64,000 nt of DNA from Halobaculum sp. XH14 (lineage in GTDB: Archaea; Halobacteriota; Halobacteria; Halobacteriales; Haloferacaceae), in contig NZ_CP134949.1 of the NCBI RefSeq assembly GCF_032116555.1, forward strand, positions 2,108,001 to 2,172,000, in the 5' to 3' direction. Position 1 is the first letter of the stretch. Every line of letters starts with the position of its first letter. Under the pieces are notes generated by a model. That model worked only from the letters and a program-made list of their open reading frames with translations. It did not search any database and was not told where the DNA came from. Positions 35,897 to 44,715 of this stretch are shown in pieces. A program made the position numbers and the translations under genes.

Positions 35897-36325
35897 GTGG
35901 TACTGCTCACGCGCGGCCTCGTCACGGTGTTGCTCGAACGCGCCAGCGAGGCCGAACCGGGTGGGGTGAACGTGCTGCTCGATACGACGCCGGCCGGCGA
36001 ACTCGCCGGAGAAACGGCCGGCATCGACCCGGACTCGCCCGTGCTCACGCACTTTTACTTTCCCGAGGCCGGCGGGTCGGTCAGGGCCGTCTTCGGGATG
36101 GACATCGGGACCCCGGCCGGTCGGGCACGGTTCCTCTCGCACCCCGACGGCGACTCGACGTTGCGACAGACGGACGACCTCGCCGGCGTCGTGCTCGTCG
36201 CGGTGCCGCCGTTCGGGGAGTCGGACGTGTCGGCGTACGACCGGCGGGGACGCGAACTGGACCTGCAGGTCCTCGACGCCGAGCCGCCGGAAGAACACAT
36301 CGGGGAAGCTCGGACCGACGAGTGA
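35897..36325 (+). CDS. conserved haloarchaeal protein, function unknown
   Basis: A 142-residue protein if GTG 35897 is the start (VVLLTRGLVTVLLERASEAE); 151 residues from ATG 35870. It contains VNVLLDTTPAGELAG, FTYFPEAGGSVRAVFGMD-like and DLAGVVLVAVPP segments, which look like a JAB/Mov34-like or other alpha/beta fold but without a clear JAMM motif. It is probably cytoplasmic. No operon partner is evident, as it is followed by a convergent RHH gene. Confidence 0.65.
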   Translation: MVLLTRGLVTVLLERASEAEPGGVNVLLDTTPAGELAGETAGIDPDSPVLTHFYFPEAGGSVRAVFGMDIGTPAGRARFLSHPDGDSTLRQTDDLAGVVLVAVPPFGESDVSAYDRRGRELDLQVLDAEPPEEHIGEARTDE

Positions 36326-36393
36326 TCGGGGAGGCGGGCGATCGGGCGCTATCGTCCCGAATCCTCCCCCGTGCCCGGTGACTCCCGAGCCTG

Positions 36394-36603
36394 CTACTCC
36401 AGATAGCCCAGGTCGCGCAACTGGTCGGTGATCTCGCCGAACTCCGCCTCCGTCAGTTCGCCCTGTTTCTGGTGCTGGATGACGATGCTGCGCAGGAGGA
36501 ACCTGACGAGGTCGCTCGTCGAGGAGAAGCTCGTCCCCTCGATGGTCTCTTCGACCCGTTCGGCGAGGTCCTTGGGGATGGAGACGGTGGTGTACTCGGT
36601 CAC
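36394..36603 (-). CDS. CopG-type ribbon-helix-helix regulator
   Basis: This 69-residue protein starts with GTG (VTEYTTVSIPKDLAERVEE). The N-terminal strand TTVSIPKDL and the two helices to LVRFLLRSIVIQ make a MetJ/Arc ribbon-helix-helix DNA-binding fold. The C-terminal tail FGEITDQLRDLGYLE could mediate oligomerisation. It should bind DNA as a dimer. The start lies 132 nt from the divergent gene at 36736, so it may autoregulate or regulate that gene (inference). Confidence 0.8.
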   Translation of the reverse strand: MTEYTTVSIPKDLAERVEETIEGTSFSSTSDLVRFLLRSIVIQHQKQGELTEAEFGEITDQLRDLGYLE

Positions 36604-36735
36604 GGTTCCCGATGTGGCCGACACGGGGATAAACGCGACGCCTCCGCGGGTCGAATCCCACGTCGAGCCAGCTCCCACCGCCCGGCCTCGTGTGCTCCCC
36701 CGTGTTTTAGGAGCCGGGGGAGTAACGAACCTCTC

Positions 36736-37062
36736 ATGGCCATCAGACCGCCACGAGGGGACTCCGGGGAGCGCGAGTCCGTCGAGTTCGGCATCGCGGC
36801 GCTGAACGCCCGGCTCGACGACGCGGGGGTGGCGTTCCCGGCGACGACCGACGAGATCCTCGCGGCGCTCGGGGAGACCGAGGTTCCCTACGACGCCGCC
36901 GGTCACACGCTCGACCTGCGTGACGTACTCCACGACGCCGAGACGGACAGCTTCGAGACCGAGACGGAACTGCTCGACGCGCTGTATCCCGCCTTCGAAG
37001 CGCGCCGCCAGGGGCGGGCCGACACGCTGTTCAACCGGATCCGATCCCTTCTCCCGGTGTAA
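36736..37062 (+). CDS. conserved haloarchaeal protein (DUF5789/DUF2795-like)
   Basis: This 108-residue protein has VEFGIAALNARLDDAGVAFP, then LGETEVPYDAAGHTLDLRDVL and ETETELLDALYPAFEARRQG. The order 'small helical domain followed by target strand' resembles DUF2795/DUF5789, where a short module is often found in stress-related haloarchaeal proteins. Function unknown. The TATA-like GTTTTAGG (36702-36710) about 26 nt upstream suggests a leaderless transcript. Confidence 0.7.
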   Translation: MAIRPPRGDSGERESVEFGIAALNARLDDAGVAFPATTDEILAALGETEVPYDAAGHTLDLRDVLHDAETDSFETETELLDALYPAFEARRQGRADTLFNRIRSLLPV

Positions 37063-37085
37063 CTGGTCCCGTCGGGCTCAGCTCC

Positions 37086-37997
37086 CTACTCGTCCCGCTC
37101 GATCCGGTCGAGCGTCTCCGCGTGGAGCGTGACGATGAGATCCGAGAGCACGCCGAAGATGAGCAGCTGGACGCCGAGGATGAGCGCGACGCCCGCGACG
37201 ACGGCGAGTACGTTGTGGGAGATCCCCCTGATGAACCACTCGTACGCGACGTAGGCGGCGATCATCACGCCGACCAGTCCCGAGAGGCCGCCCGCGCTCC
37301 CGAAGTAAAAGAGCGGGTTGGACGTCTTCGCCTGCCGGTAGATCGCCATGAGGATGATGCCCCCGTCCTTCACCGGATGGAGGTTCGTGTTCGACCCGTC
37401 GGGACGCGGGAGGTACGTCACCGGGACGACCGCCGTGGGGACGCCGTGGCGAGCACACTCGACCGAGAGCTCGGTCTCGATGCCGAACCCGTCGGCCGAG
37501 AGGGTGAGCCGCCGGAAGGAGTCCCGCGAGAAGGCTCGATAGCCCGAGAGGATGTCGCCGAAGTCCTCGCGGTGGATGAGATCGAACAGCCAGTTGAAGG
37601 CGCGGTTTCCGACCCTGTTGAACCCCGTCATCGCCCCCTCGCGCATGTCGGCGAACCGATCGCCGACGACGTGCTCGGCCCCGCCGTCGAACAGCGGTTC
37701 GAGCATGGCCTCGGCGTCTTCCGCGCGGTAGGTCCCGTCCGCGTCGGCCATCAGCACGTACTCGGTCTCGATGTGGTCACGGACGGCCTCGCGGATGGCC
37801 TGGCCCTTGCCGGTTCCCGTCTGGGTGACGACGCGCGCACCGGCGGCTTCGGCGAGTTCCCGCGTGTCGTCGGTGGAGTTGCCGTCGATGACGAGGACGT
37901 TCGAGAAGCCGTGGTCTCGAAAGTCGGTGACGACGTCCGCGACCGTCTCGGACTCGTCGTAGGTCGGAAGGAGTACGCAGACGGCGTCCCTGTTCAT
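37086..37997 (-). CDS. aglJ: dolichyl-phosphate glycosyltransferase AglJ
   Basis: This 303-residue GT2 enzyme of the DPM1 kind has VLLPTYDESETVADV, IDGNSTDDT and the DADGT metal motif (85-89). Two membrane helices occupy the last 80 residues (GLVGVMIAAYVAYEWF and VAGVALILGVQLLIFGV). In Haloferax volcanii AglJ adds the first hexose to dolichyl phosphate on the cytoplasmic side, starting the S-layer N-glycan. Start 37997 fits GTTTATCC about 27 nt upstream. It marks one end of the glycosylation region, with aglB at the other. Confidence 0.9.
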   Translation of the reverse strand: MNRDAVCVLLPTYDESETVADVVTDFRDHGFSNVLVIDGNSTDDTRELAEAAGARVVTQTGTGKGQAIREAVRDHIETEYVLMADADGTYRAEDAEAMLEPLFDGGAEHVVGDRFADMREGAMTGFNRVGNRAFNWLFDLIHREDFGDILSGYRAFSRDSFRRLTLSADGFGIETELSVECARHGVPTAVVPVTYLPRPDGSNTNLHPVKDGGIILMAIYRQAKTSNPLFYFGSAGGLSGLVGVMIAAYVAYEWFIRGISHNVLAVVAGVALILGVQLLIFGVLSDLIVTLHAETLDRIERDE

Positions 37998-38113
37998 TAC
38001 AGGGTTGGTTATATGGGTGGGGGATAAACGGTTCGGGACCGCGCCACGTGGGACGCCTGGTTCGCCGGGGAAACTACACTGACGACCGATCACGTTCTGT
38101 TCGACGCCGGCGG

Positions 38114-38935
38114 CTAGCTGCACGGGACGGTCCCGTGACCCGGTCGCTCGAGGGCGACGGTCGAGCCGTATTCAACCTGGACGGCGTCCTCTGCGAGCAG
38201 CAAGTTGCCGTCGAGTCGACGTACGAGAACGCGCCGGTGCCGGCGACGACGTGCGCGCTGGCGTGGATGCCCAGCGCGGACTCCAGCATGCATTTGACCA
38301 TCAGTTCCAGGTTGGCCGCCTCGGCGATGGCGGCGATCTCCACGGCGGCGAGCGGCCCGGACTTGCTGAGCTTCATATTGGGAACGTCGGCCATGTACAC
38401 CTGCACGACCGCCAGCGCGTCAGCCGGGGTCAACACCGCCTCGTCGACAGCCACCGGGACCGTCACCTCGTCACAGACTCGCGCTAGGCCGGCGAGGTCG
38501 TCGGCACGCACGGGCTGTTCGAGCAGCACCAGGTAGACGCCGCGCTTCCGGACCGCACGTGCGAACTGGATCGGCTCGTGTACCGTCCACTTCTGTTGGC
38601 GTCGACCTTGACCACGGCGTCCAAGGTGATCTCGACGACGGCGACGACACGGTCCACGTCGCTCCCGGCCTTTTACCTTCTGGTGCTCGAACCCTGCCGC
38701 GGCGGCCGCTTGAGTCGTCTCTGCGGCCTCGTCAGGCGAGACGATTGGGACGGTGAGGTCGGTCTCCATCAGCGTGGAGGGACAGCCGAACAGGTCGCTC
38801 AGCGCGAAGTCCTCGGCCCCAGCAGTAGGAGTCGAGCAGCGTCGTCTCGACCGTGAACGGCGCCGACATCACATGGCGAACCGCCTCGGCCGCAGCATCG
38901 ACCGCCCGCGCAACCTCGCCAAGAGCGTCACCGTC
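38114..38935 (-). pseudogene. enolase-superfamily (dipeptide epimerase/muconate cycloisomerase-like) pseudogene
   Basis: All catalytic signatures of the MLE subgroup can be read, but in different frames. They are KVK in FEHQKVK (catalytic Lys), KVDANR (first metal Asp), LLEQPV (Glu), VAVDEAV (Asp) and LMVKCMLESALG. At least four frame changes are needed: after the SYCWG region, after HQKVKG, before TVHEPIQ, and before LDGNLLLAED. The N-terminal capping domain is largely missing. The final part VEYGSTVALERPGHG ends at a stop at 38114. It is a relic, not an expressed enzyme. Confidence 0.8.
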
Positions 38936-38940
38936 GAATG

Positions 38941-39791
38941 AGTTCGTCCAGGAGGTCAGATTCTCGATTATTTGGTTTGAACAGTTCCGGTCAAACTCCG
39001 AACACGACTCGCTGCTTCGAGTTTGTCTATCTGGGGAGTGGGTGTCATCGAACTTCTCGAACCTCCGCTACACAGACAGTCACAGTTCCAAACTCGGTAC
39101 GAGGCCATCCAAACCGGCTGGAGGTCTTCTCAAGCGGTTTCAGGGACTCACTTGGCTTCCAAAATCACTGTTCTCGTCCGCAAGGATAGCCGTGTGCCAC
39201 TTTGGGAACGAACTTCGGAACTGGAAGATGGACGTCGACAGCTTGAATGGAAACCATGTATCGCCCGAACGAACGCGTCTCGGGCCATCTTTCACCACTT
39301 GAGGTTCGTTCTGACTCGCGGGGACCTGTCCCATTTCGCATTCGAAGTTCCAAAATCGGTTCCCTGCGTGCGGTTCCCCTCGTCAGTCCAGGGATGAAGT
39401 GAGGAGGGTCTATACCCTGAACTGGCATACGATGGAAACCGATCCACTCCCGCGTTGCTTCTGGAAGGTGAGTCGATGTTCAGGATTCGAGCGCGCCTGA
39501 TTGTCCCGAACCCGTGGCGAACCGCGATCCTTGCGGAACTAAGGACAAACTTGGATAGCCTGTCACTGATTCTCCGACCAGCAGATGTCGTCTCGTCCCC
39601 TCTGTGCTAGTCAGACCGGTTTTGGATTTGGACGGATCTTGGCCCGGAGTACTGATATAACGCGCTTGAAACGGTGCGTCACACCCTTCACACAGTTCAT
39701 CCGGGATCTGGGCGCTCCATCCTCGAAGGAACTTCGACTTGGAGATTGACAGTAGTTCCGATCCCTGTGTCTATCCATTCGGAAGACCCTG
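38941..39791. other. gene-free, lower-G+C interval at the left edge of the glycan region
   Basis: About 850 nt without a supported gene. Open frames exist on both strands, but none has a credible start, composition or family similarity. I looked for transposase or other remnants and found none I could name. A TATA-like GATATAAC occurs near 39652. The drop in G+C begins here. Confidence 0.6.
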
Positions 39792-41084
39792 CTACCAGCA
39801 GAGTCCCTCGTACACGTCCAGTGCCCCGGTATCGACGTCGACACGGCGACCGTCGATAACCACCGAGCGGTCCATTCCGTCGAACGAGAGACCGTCGAAC
39901 TCCGGCCATTCGGTCGTGAGCAGTGCCGCGTCAGCCCCTGACAGGGCCCCGGACACCGAGTCAGCATACTCGATGTCGACCTCCAGTGCGGTTCGTGCGT
40001 TCTCGGCCGCCACGGGATCGTAGGCGACGACGTCGGCACCTGCATCGTCGAGCTGTTCGATCACGTCGAGCGCGCGGGAGTTTCGAACGTCGTCGGTTCC
40101 GGGTTTGAACGCGAGCCCCAGGACGGCGACGCGAGCGCCGTCGGGATCGACGTGTTCGCGGAGAAGTCCGACCATCCGTTCGGGCTGGCGGTCGTTCACG
40201 TCGACGGCGGCGTCGAGGAGTTCGGGGGGGTACTCTTGCTGGCGGGCGAACGCTCGCAGTGCGTCGACGTCTTTCGGGAAGCAAGAGCCGCCCCAGCCAA
40301 GTCCGGATCGCATGAACGCCGCACAGATACGGTCGTCGAGGCCGAGTGCGTCCGCAACCTCGTAGGAGTCGATGTCGGCCCGTTTGCAGACGTTCCCCAG
40401 TTCGTTCACGAGCGACACCTTCGCGGCGAGGAACGCGTTGTTCGCGTACTTGATCATCTCGCCGGTCCGGACGTCCGTCTCCACGACCGGGACGTCCGCG
40501 AGTCGCTCGTCCGCGTGGTAGAGATCGCGCACGGTTGCTGCCGCTGACGGCTCGCTCGTGCCGACGACGATCTTGTCCGCGTTCCAGAAGTCCGAGACAG
40601 CGGTCCCTTCGCTCAGGAACTCCGGGTTGGCGACGAATCCGATCTCCTCCGTCCCGGTTCGTTCGGCGGCCCCGCGTACCGCCGGGACGACGACGTCCTC
40701 GATCGTACCGGGCAACACGGTGCTCTTGACCGCGACGACGTGTGCGTCCGTTTTGCCTCCGAGTGCCTCGCCCGTCATCTCAGCGGCGGCCTCCACGTAC
40801 GAGTAGTCGAGGCTTCCGTCTTCCCGGGACGGTGTCTGAACGGTGATGAACGTCACGTCCGTCTCCGGGACGGCGTCGTAGGATGTCGTCGCCCGCAGGT
40901 TGTCACCGGCGTGTTCGGCGACGAGTTCCGGGAGACCCTCCTCGTGTATGGGGGATTCGCCCGCGTTGATGGCGGCGACGACGTCTTCGTCGATGTCGAC
41001 GTTCACCACGTCGTGGCCGACCGCCGCGAGACAGGCCGCGAGCGTCGTGCCGACGTAGCCGCTACCCACGACTGAGACGTTCAT
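39792..41084 (-). CDS. aglM: UDP-glucose 6-dehydrogenase (AglM-type)
   Basis: This 430-residue protein has the NAD-binding start VSVVGSGYVGTTLAACLA, EFLSEGTAVSDFWNADKIVVG, catalytic Cys268 in GWGGSCFPKD with Lys271/Asp272, Lys212 in IKYANN, and LGLAFKPGTDDVRNS. It oxidises UDP-glucose to UDP-glucuronate, the donor for AglG-type transferases. In Haloferax AglM works in N-glycosylation. The close link to AglF (109 nt upstream, same direction) supports that role here. Confidence 0.9.
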   Translation of the reverse strand: MNVSVVGSGYVGTTLAACLAAVGHDVVNVDIDEDVVAAINAGESPIHEEGLPELVAEHAGDNLRATTSYDAVPETDVTFITVQTPSREDGSLDYSYVEAAAEMTGEALGGKTDAHVVAVKSTVLPGTIEDVVVPAVRGAAERTGTEEIGFVANPEFLSEGTAVSDFWNADKIVVGTSEPSAAATVRDLYHADERLADVPVVETDVRTGEMIKYANNAFLAAKVSLVNELGNVCKRADIDSYEVADALGLDDRICAAFMRSGLGWGGSCFPKDVDALRAFARQQEYPPELLDAAVDVNDRQPERMVGLLREHVDPDGARVAVLGLAFKPGTDDVRNSRALDVIEQLDDAGADVVAYDPVAAENARTALEVDIEYADSVSGALSGADAALLTTEWPEFDGLSFDGMDRSVVIDGRRVDVDTGALDVYEGLCW

Positions 41085-41193
41085 TCGTACACCGTCCCCG
41101 GGAGGCGGCCACTCTCGAAGGCGAGTTCTACGGTTACTGTGAGCGAGGGCATGAGATAACCATGTTCAGCGTCGAATTTGTCGGTTCTGGTCG

Positions 41194-41928
41194 TCACTCG
41201 GAGTCCGCTGGTTGAGCCGTCCCCGCGAGTCGCTCCTCCGCACGGTCCCGATCCTCGGGGAAGCCGATGTCCATTCGCCATCCGTCGATCGGGATGGCGT
41301 CGATGGTCCGACCACTTTCGATCAGCAGTCCAACCGCGTCCGATATTTCGTACTCGTTTCGATTGGACGGCTGAACCAGATGACACGCATGGAAGATAGC
41401 CGGTGTGAACGTGTAGAATCCGGTCATTACTAGATTCGACGGGGGATCCCCCGGTTTCTCGATGACGTCGACGATTTCCCCGTAGTCGTTCGTATCACAA
41501 ACGCCGTATCTCGATGCCTCATCCCAGGGGACTTCCTCCACGAGGAACGCAGCGTCCGCACGATCTTCTTGCTGACGCTGAACTACGTCCTCGAGGTTCG
41601 CCGCAAAGATGTTGTCCCCCAGGATGAGCATGAAGTCGTCGTCAATGTGGTCTTCAACGGTGAGTAGTGCATGGGCTAGCCCCTTTTGTTCACGTTGGTG
41701 TGCATAGGTGATGGGGACGCCTTCGTACTCGTCACCGTAATGTTCGATGATGTCTTGCTTTTTGTAGCCGACGACGACGATGAGTTCGGTCGCACCGAGT
41801 TCGATTAGTTCGTCGAAACACCGGGTGAGAATCGGTGCGCCTGCCACTTCGACCATCCCTTTCGGTTTATCGTCGGTAAGTGGTCGCAGTCTTGTTCCCT
41901 GCCCAGCTGCGAGGACAACCGCTTTCAT
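41194..41928 (-). CDS. aglF: sugar-1-phosphate nucleotidyltransferase (AglF-type)
   Basis: This 244-residue protein has the nucleotidyltransferase signature AAGQGTRLRPLTDDKPKGM at the N-terminus, LILGDNIFAANL with the metal Asp, and VIEKPGDPPSNLVMTGFYTF. In Haloferax AglF is a glucose-1-phosphate uridylyltransferase supplying UDP-glucose to AglM. The pairing with aglM here gives a two-step route to UDP-glucuronate. A CTTTAGTATCC box about 26 nt upstream supports the start. A thymidylyltransferase activity cannot be excluded. Confidence 0.85.
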   Translation of the reverse strand: MKAVVLAAGQGTRLRPLTDDKPKGMVEVAGAPILTRCFDELIELGATELIVVVGYKKQDIIEHYGDEYEGVPITYAHQREQKGLAHALLTVEDHIDDDFMLILGDNIFAANLEDVVQRQQEDRADAAFLVEEVPWDEASRYGVCDTNDYGEIVDVIEKPGDPPSNLVMTGFYTFTPAIFHACHLVQPSNRNEYEISDAVGLLIESGRTIDAIPIDGWRMDIGFPEDRDRAEERLAGTAQPADSE

Positions 41929-42119
41929 AGATACGCAACTCGATGATGGATACTAAAGCCTACGTATCGCTCATCAGTGATCCTGAGCAAGTTTACTCAG
42001 GAGAGAGTTACCGAATCCCTCCGGTGTGTCACTATGAATGCAGAGGCATCCAAAGGGTAAAGATGCGATCATGGGGCCTCGATGAACGAGTTCTACTGCA
42101 CCCTGTGATCCAGATCGGT

Positions 42120-43562
42120 CTACTGAACCGGAATGTTCTCGGTTACCTTCAACCTGAACCTTCCCGAGATCAAGAAGAGGAGACCGAAATATACCGTAGC
42201 ACCGAAGGTCACCGCCGGGATGACGATCCTGACCTCGAACGGACTTGCTCCGATAGTCTTAGAGGAGTACAGTACGGCCTTTACCAGCAATCCCATGATG
42301 ATTGCGGCGACCACTTGCTTCCGAATCTCTTTCCAGGGAATAGTGAAGGTGAGAATCCTCCCGAGGAGGAAGTAGGCGAAAACGAACCCACAAACCACCG
42401 AGACGAGGGTTGCTACAGCAGCACCAAGCCATCCAAAGTAGAAGACTAAGAGGAAGTTCAACACGATGTTCGACCCGACGAAGAGGATGTTCGCCTGGAA
42501 GGAAAGGTCCGGTCTGTCGAGGGCATCAATCGTGCTAACTACCTGTCGGTAGTAACTGTGAACGAGAATGGATGCGACCAGCAACACCAAAATGGCGTAC
42601 CCTTGCCTGAATTCGCTGCCATACAGGTTCAGAACCCCTTCACCAACGACTACCGATCCGACGAAACCGGGGATCACGAACAGTCCGGAAAAAGCGAGGG
42701 TGTCATCGAGGTAGTTGACGATCCTCGGCCGGCCGGCTTCACCCGATAGCCTGCTCATTTCGGGGAAGAACGTACTGCTCAACGATTTCGAAAAGATCCC
42801 CATGACCGTCGCGATATTCCAGCAGATCGAATATATCCCGATCAGACTGGATGAGACGAAAAACCCAAGCACTAATTTGTCCATTAAGCTATATGTTCCG
42901 CCCTTCGCCCGCTCCAACCAGGAATACTTCGCAAAGTTAGTGATACTAGAAAAATGGCTCCTATCCGGCACTGTCATACCCAATGAACGGCCGAAAAGAG
43001 TGGGGAGGAGGATGATCGCGGCCAACCCGACCGAAATAAAACTCACAATTTCGCCGCCGAGTAACGCAAAGATCGAAAGACCAGCGGCTACACCTGCAAC
43101 CTGAAGTGTGATACGAGATACGCTCTGAGAGATTCCAAGCGCAGCTTCTATGTGAACGAGGTGGTCGCCTCGGAACACGGCCATCACCACGGAGAAACCG
43201 ATCCGCCCAAAAAGCAGTAAGATCACCACCCAATACAGCGGTGCCCCCAGATATTGGTTGATCTGACCGCGAAACAGGAAGATTCCAGTCGACGTCGCCG
43301 AGGTAAGAGCGAGGATCAAAACCGCTCCGGCGACGATGTGTTGACTCTTATCGACGCCTTCGCTCACACGTTTCGTGATGGACTTGGTGATCCCTGCCTT
43401 TGCGACGATGGTCAACCAACCGACGACGGCAAGCACGAGAAAGTAGTCACCGAGTATTGCTGATCCGAGTTCACGTGCGAAATAGACCGTCGCAAAGAAC
43501 CCCAGTACTGAGGAACCGATCTTCGAGGCGAAGAATATCGCAGACTTTTGACCGAGTCGCAC
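42120..43562 (-). CDS. polysaccharide flippase (Wzx/MATE-like, AglR-type)
   Basis: This 480-residue protein has 12-14 predicted membrane helices. It starts MRLGQKSAIFFASKIGSSV with FATVYFARELG, the usual start of RfbX/Wzx proteins, and has an internal YSLMDKLVLGFFVSSSLIG that marks the second half. It should move a lipid-linked glycan or lipid-linked sugar across the membrane. In Haloferax AglR serves this role for mannose-charged dolichyl phosphate. G+C is visibly lower than in flanking housekeeping genes. Confidence 0.85.
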   Translation of the reverse strand: MRLGQKSAIFFASKIGSSVLGFFATVYFARELGSAILGDYFLVLAVVGWLTIVAKAGITKSITKRVSEGVDKSQHIVAGAVLILALTSATSTGIFLFRGQINQYLGAPLYWVVILLLFGRIGFSVVMAVFRGDHLVHIEAALGISQSVSRITLQVAGVAAGLSIFALLGGEIVSFISVGLAAIILLPTLFGRSLGMTVPDRSHFSSITNFAKYSWLERAKGGTYSLMDKLVLGFFVSSSLIGIYSICWNIATVMGIFSKSLSSTFFPEMSRLSGEAGRPRIVNYLDDTLAFSGLFVIPGFVGSVVVGEGVLNLYGSEFRQGYAILVLLVASILVHSYYRQVVSTIDALDRPDLSFQANILFVGSNIVLNFLLVFYFGWLGAAVATLVSVVCGFVFAYFLLGRILTFTIPWKEIRKQVVAAIIMGLLVKAVLYSSKTIGASPFEVRIVIPAVTFGATVYFGLLFLISGRFRLKVTENIPVQ

Positions 43563-43697
43563 GGTTTAGCGGGCGCCCGGCGAACACATATCCTTTTCTG
43601 TCTACACGGGGACCGAGCCAGAATCCAGCCCGCGATCGGGGCAACCGACCGAAAGTATCAATCCCTTGGAATCATTCGAGTCGTTCACCCATCTCGC

Positions 43698-44498
43698 TCA
43701 TCTGCTGGCGACGATGTGGTGCGTGTTGAGTTCATCGAGCTTCCGTCCTGGCCAGCTCTGCTGGTAATGTTCTCGGATCCGTGTCACATTATATCCATAG
43801 TCCTGAAATAGATCTTCGATTTCTTCGGGGGAGCGACCTTCTGCCGCCTGCACGTCCACGTCGTGGTGAAGCTCTATGATCCACGTGCAGTCAGTGTTCA
43901 GCAATTCCTCCGAGGACGGCAGCACTTCATACTCCCAGCCATCGATATCCATCAGGACTACGTTCGGAGTACCGAACTGGTCGACGTAGTCGTCGAGGGA
44001 CAGGACCGATTCCTCGACGATCGAAATGTTGTCGAAGTCGTTCCGGTCAATCGACCTGCGAAGAAGCTCTGTCCGCGACTCATCCGGGTCGAACGCAACC
44101 GCTCTGTTTATCGATTCGCTCAGTAAAAGAGAATGATAACCCCACCCTGCACCGACTTCCCAGAAGTCGTCTTGCTCGTCCAGATTCGCGATCAGTTCTT
44201 CAACTACCTCCGTTTCGTACTCGCCAAGCACTCGGTGATGAATGTGGGGCGAATCAAGTTCGTACCAGAAACTGAACGCGGGAGTATTCTCGATGACGGG
44301 CGAGACGTTATACAGCGCGGTATATCCGATCGCCAAGGGCGATGAAACCATCCGCCCAGCATACCAGTCAGCGAATTTGTAATAAACGAGTTGAAGCTCT
44401 TTGAGAAGGAAGATCAAAGCACGAACGACGAGCCGAGAGAACCCTTTATCGCGGCGGATCCGACGAGCTTCCCTTGTTAATGAGAGTTCGGTGTCCAT
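43698..44498 (-). CDS. FkbM-family methyltransferase
   Basis: This 266-residue protein has the SAM-binding loop VGAGWGYHSLLLS, then VAFDPDESRTELLRRS and VLMDIDGWEYEVL, as in FkbM-type O-methyltransferases. It probably methylates a sugar or lipid-linked glycan. Start 44498 was chosen because the TATA-like GATTTTATC (44522-44531) lies about 26 nt upstream. The open frame continues upstream without support. It is divergently arranged with the sulfatase-like gene at 44716. Confidence 0.85.
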   Translation of the reverse strand: MDTELSLTREARRIRRDKGFSRLVVRALIFLLKELQLVYYKFADWYAGRMVSSPLAIGYTALYNVSPVIENTPAFSFWYELDSPHIHHRVLGEYETEVVEELIANLDEQDDFWEVGAGWGYHSLLLSESINRAVAFDPDESRTELLRRSIDRNDFDNISIVEESVLSLDDYVDQFGTPNVVLMDIDGWEYEVLPSSEELLNTDCTWIIELHHDVDVQAAEGRSPEEIEDLFQDYGYNVTRIREHYQQSWPGRKLDELNTHHIVASR

Positions 44499-44521
44499 GG
44501 GTCGAACGGACAATCGAAGAT

Positions 44522-44531
44522 TGATAAAATC
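44522..44531 (-). promoter_or_regulatory. TATA-like box of the FkbM gene
   Basis: GGATTTTATC on the minus strand, 24-33 nt before the ATG at 44498. Confidence 0.55.
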
Positions 44532-44681
44532 CCGCCCCCGGAAATCAGGATTGAGAACCAGGCCATCGAGAACTATAAGGATGATTCTGCATGTGATTTT
44601 GAAGTTATACTCGTTCGTTCTTTTCAGTCTTAGTCGTGGCGCTGGCCGGTGGGATGTACTAGGTCCGGAAGAGCTAACCGT

Positions 44682-44692
44682 ATTTTTAAGCA
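44682..44692 (+). promoter_or_regulatory. TATA-like box of the sulfatase-like gene
   Basis: ATTTTTAAGCA, 24-34 nt before the ATG at 44716. It decides between this start and the long upstream open frame. Confidence 0.6.
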
Positions 44693-44715
44693 TATGGGCG
44701 GACTGCTGCAGTTCA

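Noticed and set aside
38941-39791. Transposase remnant next to the glycan region
   Set aside because: No catalytic DDE motif, terminal inverted repeat or target duplication could be found.
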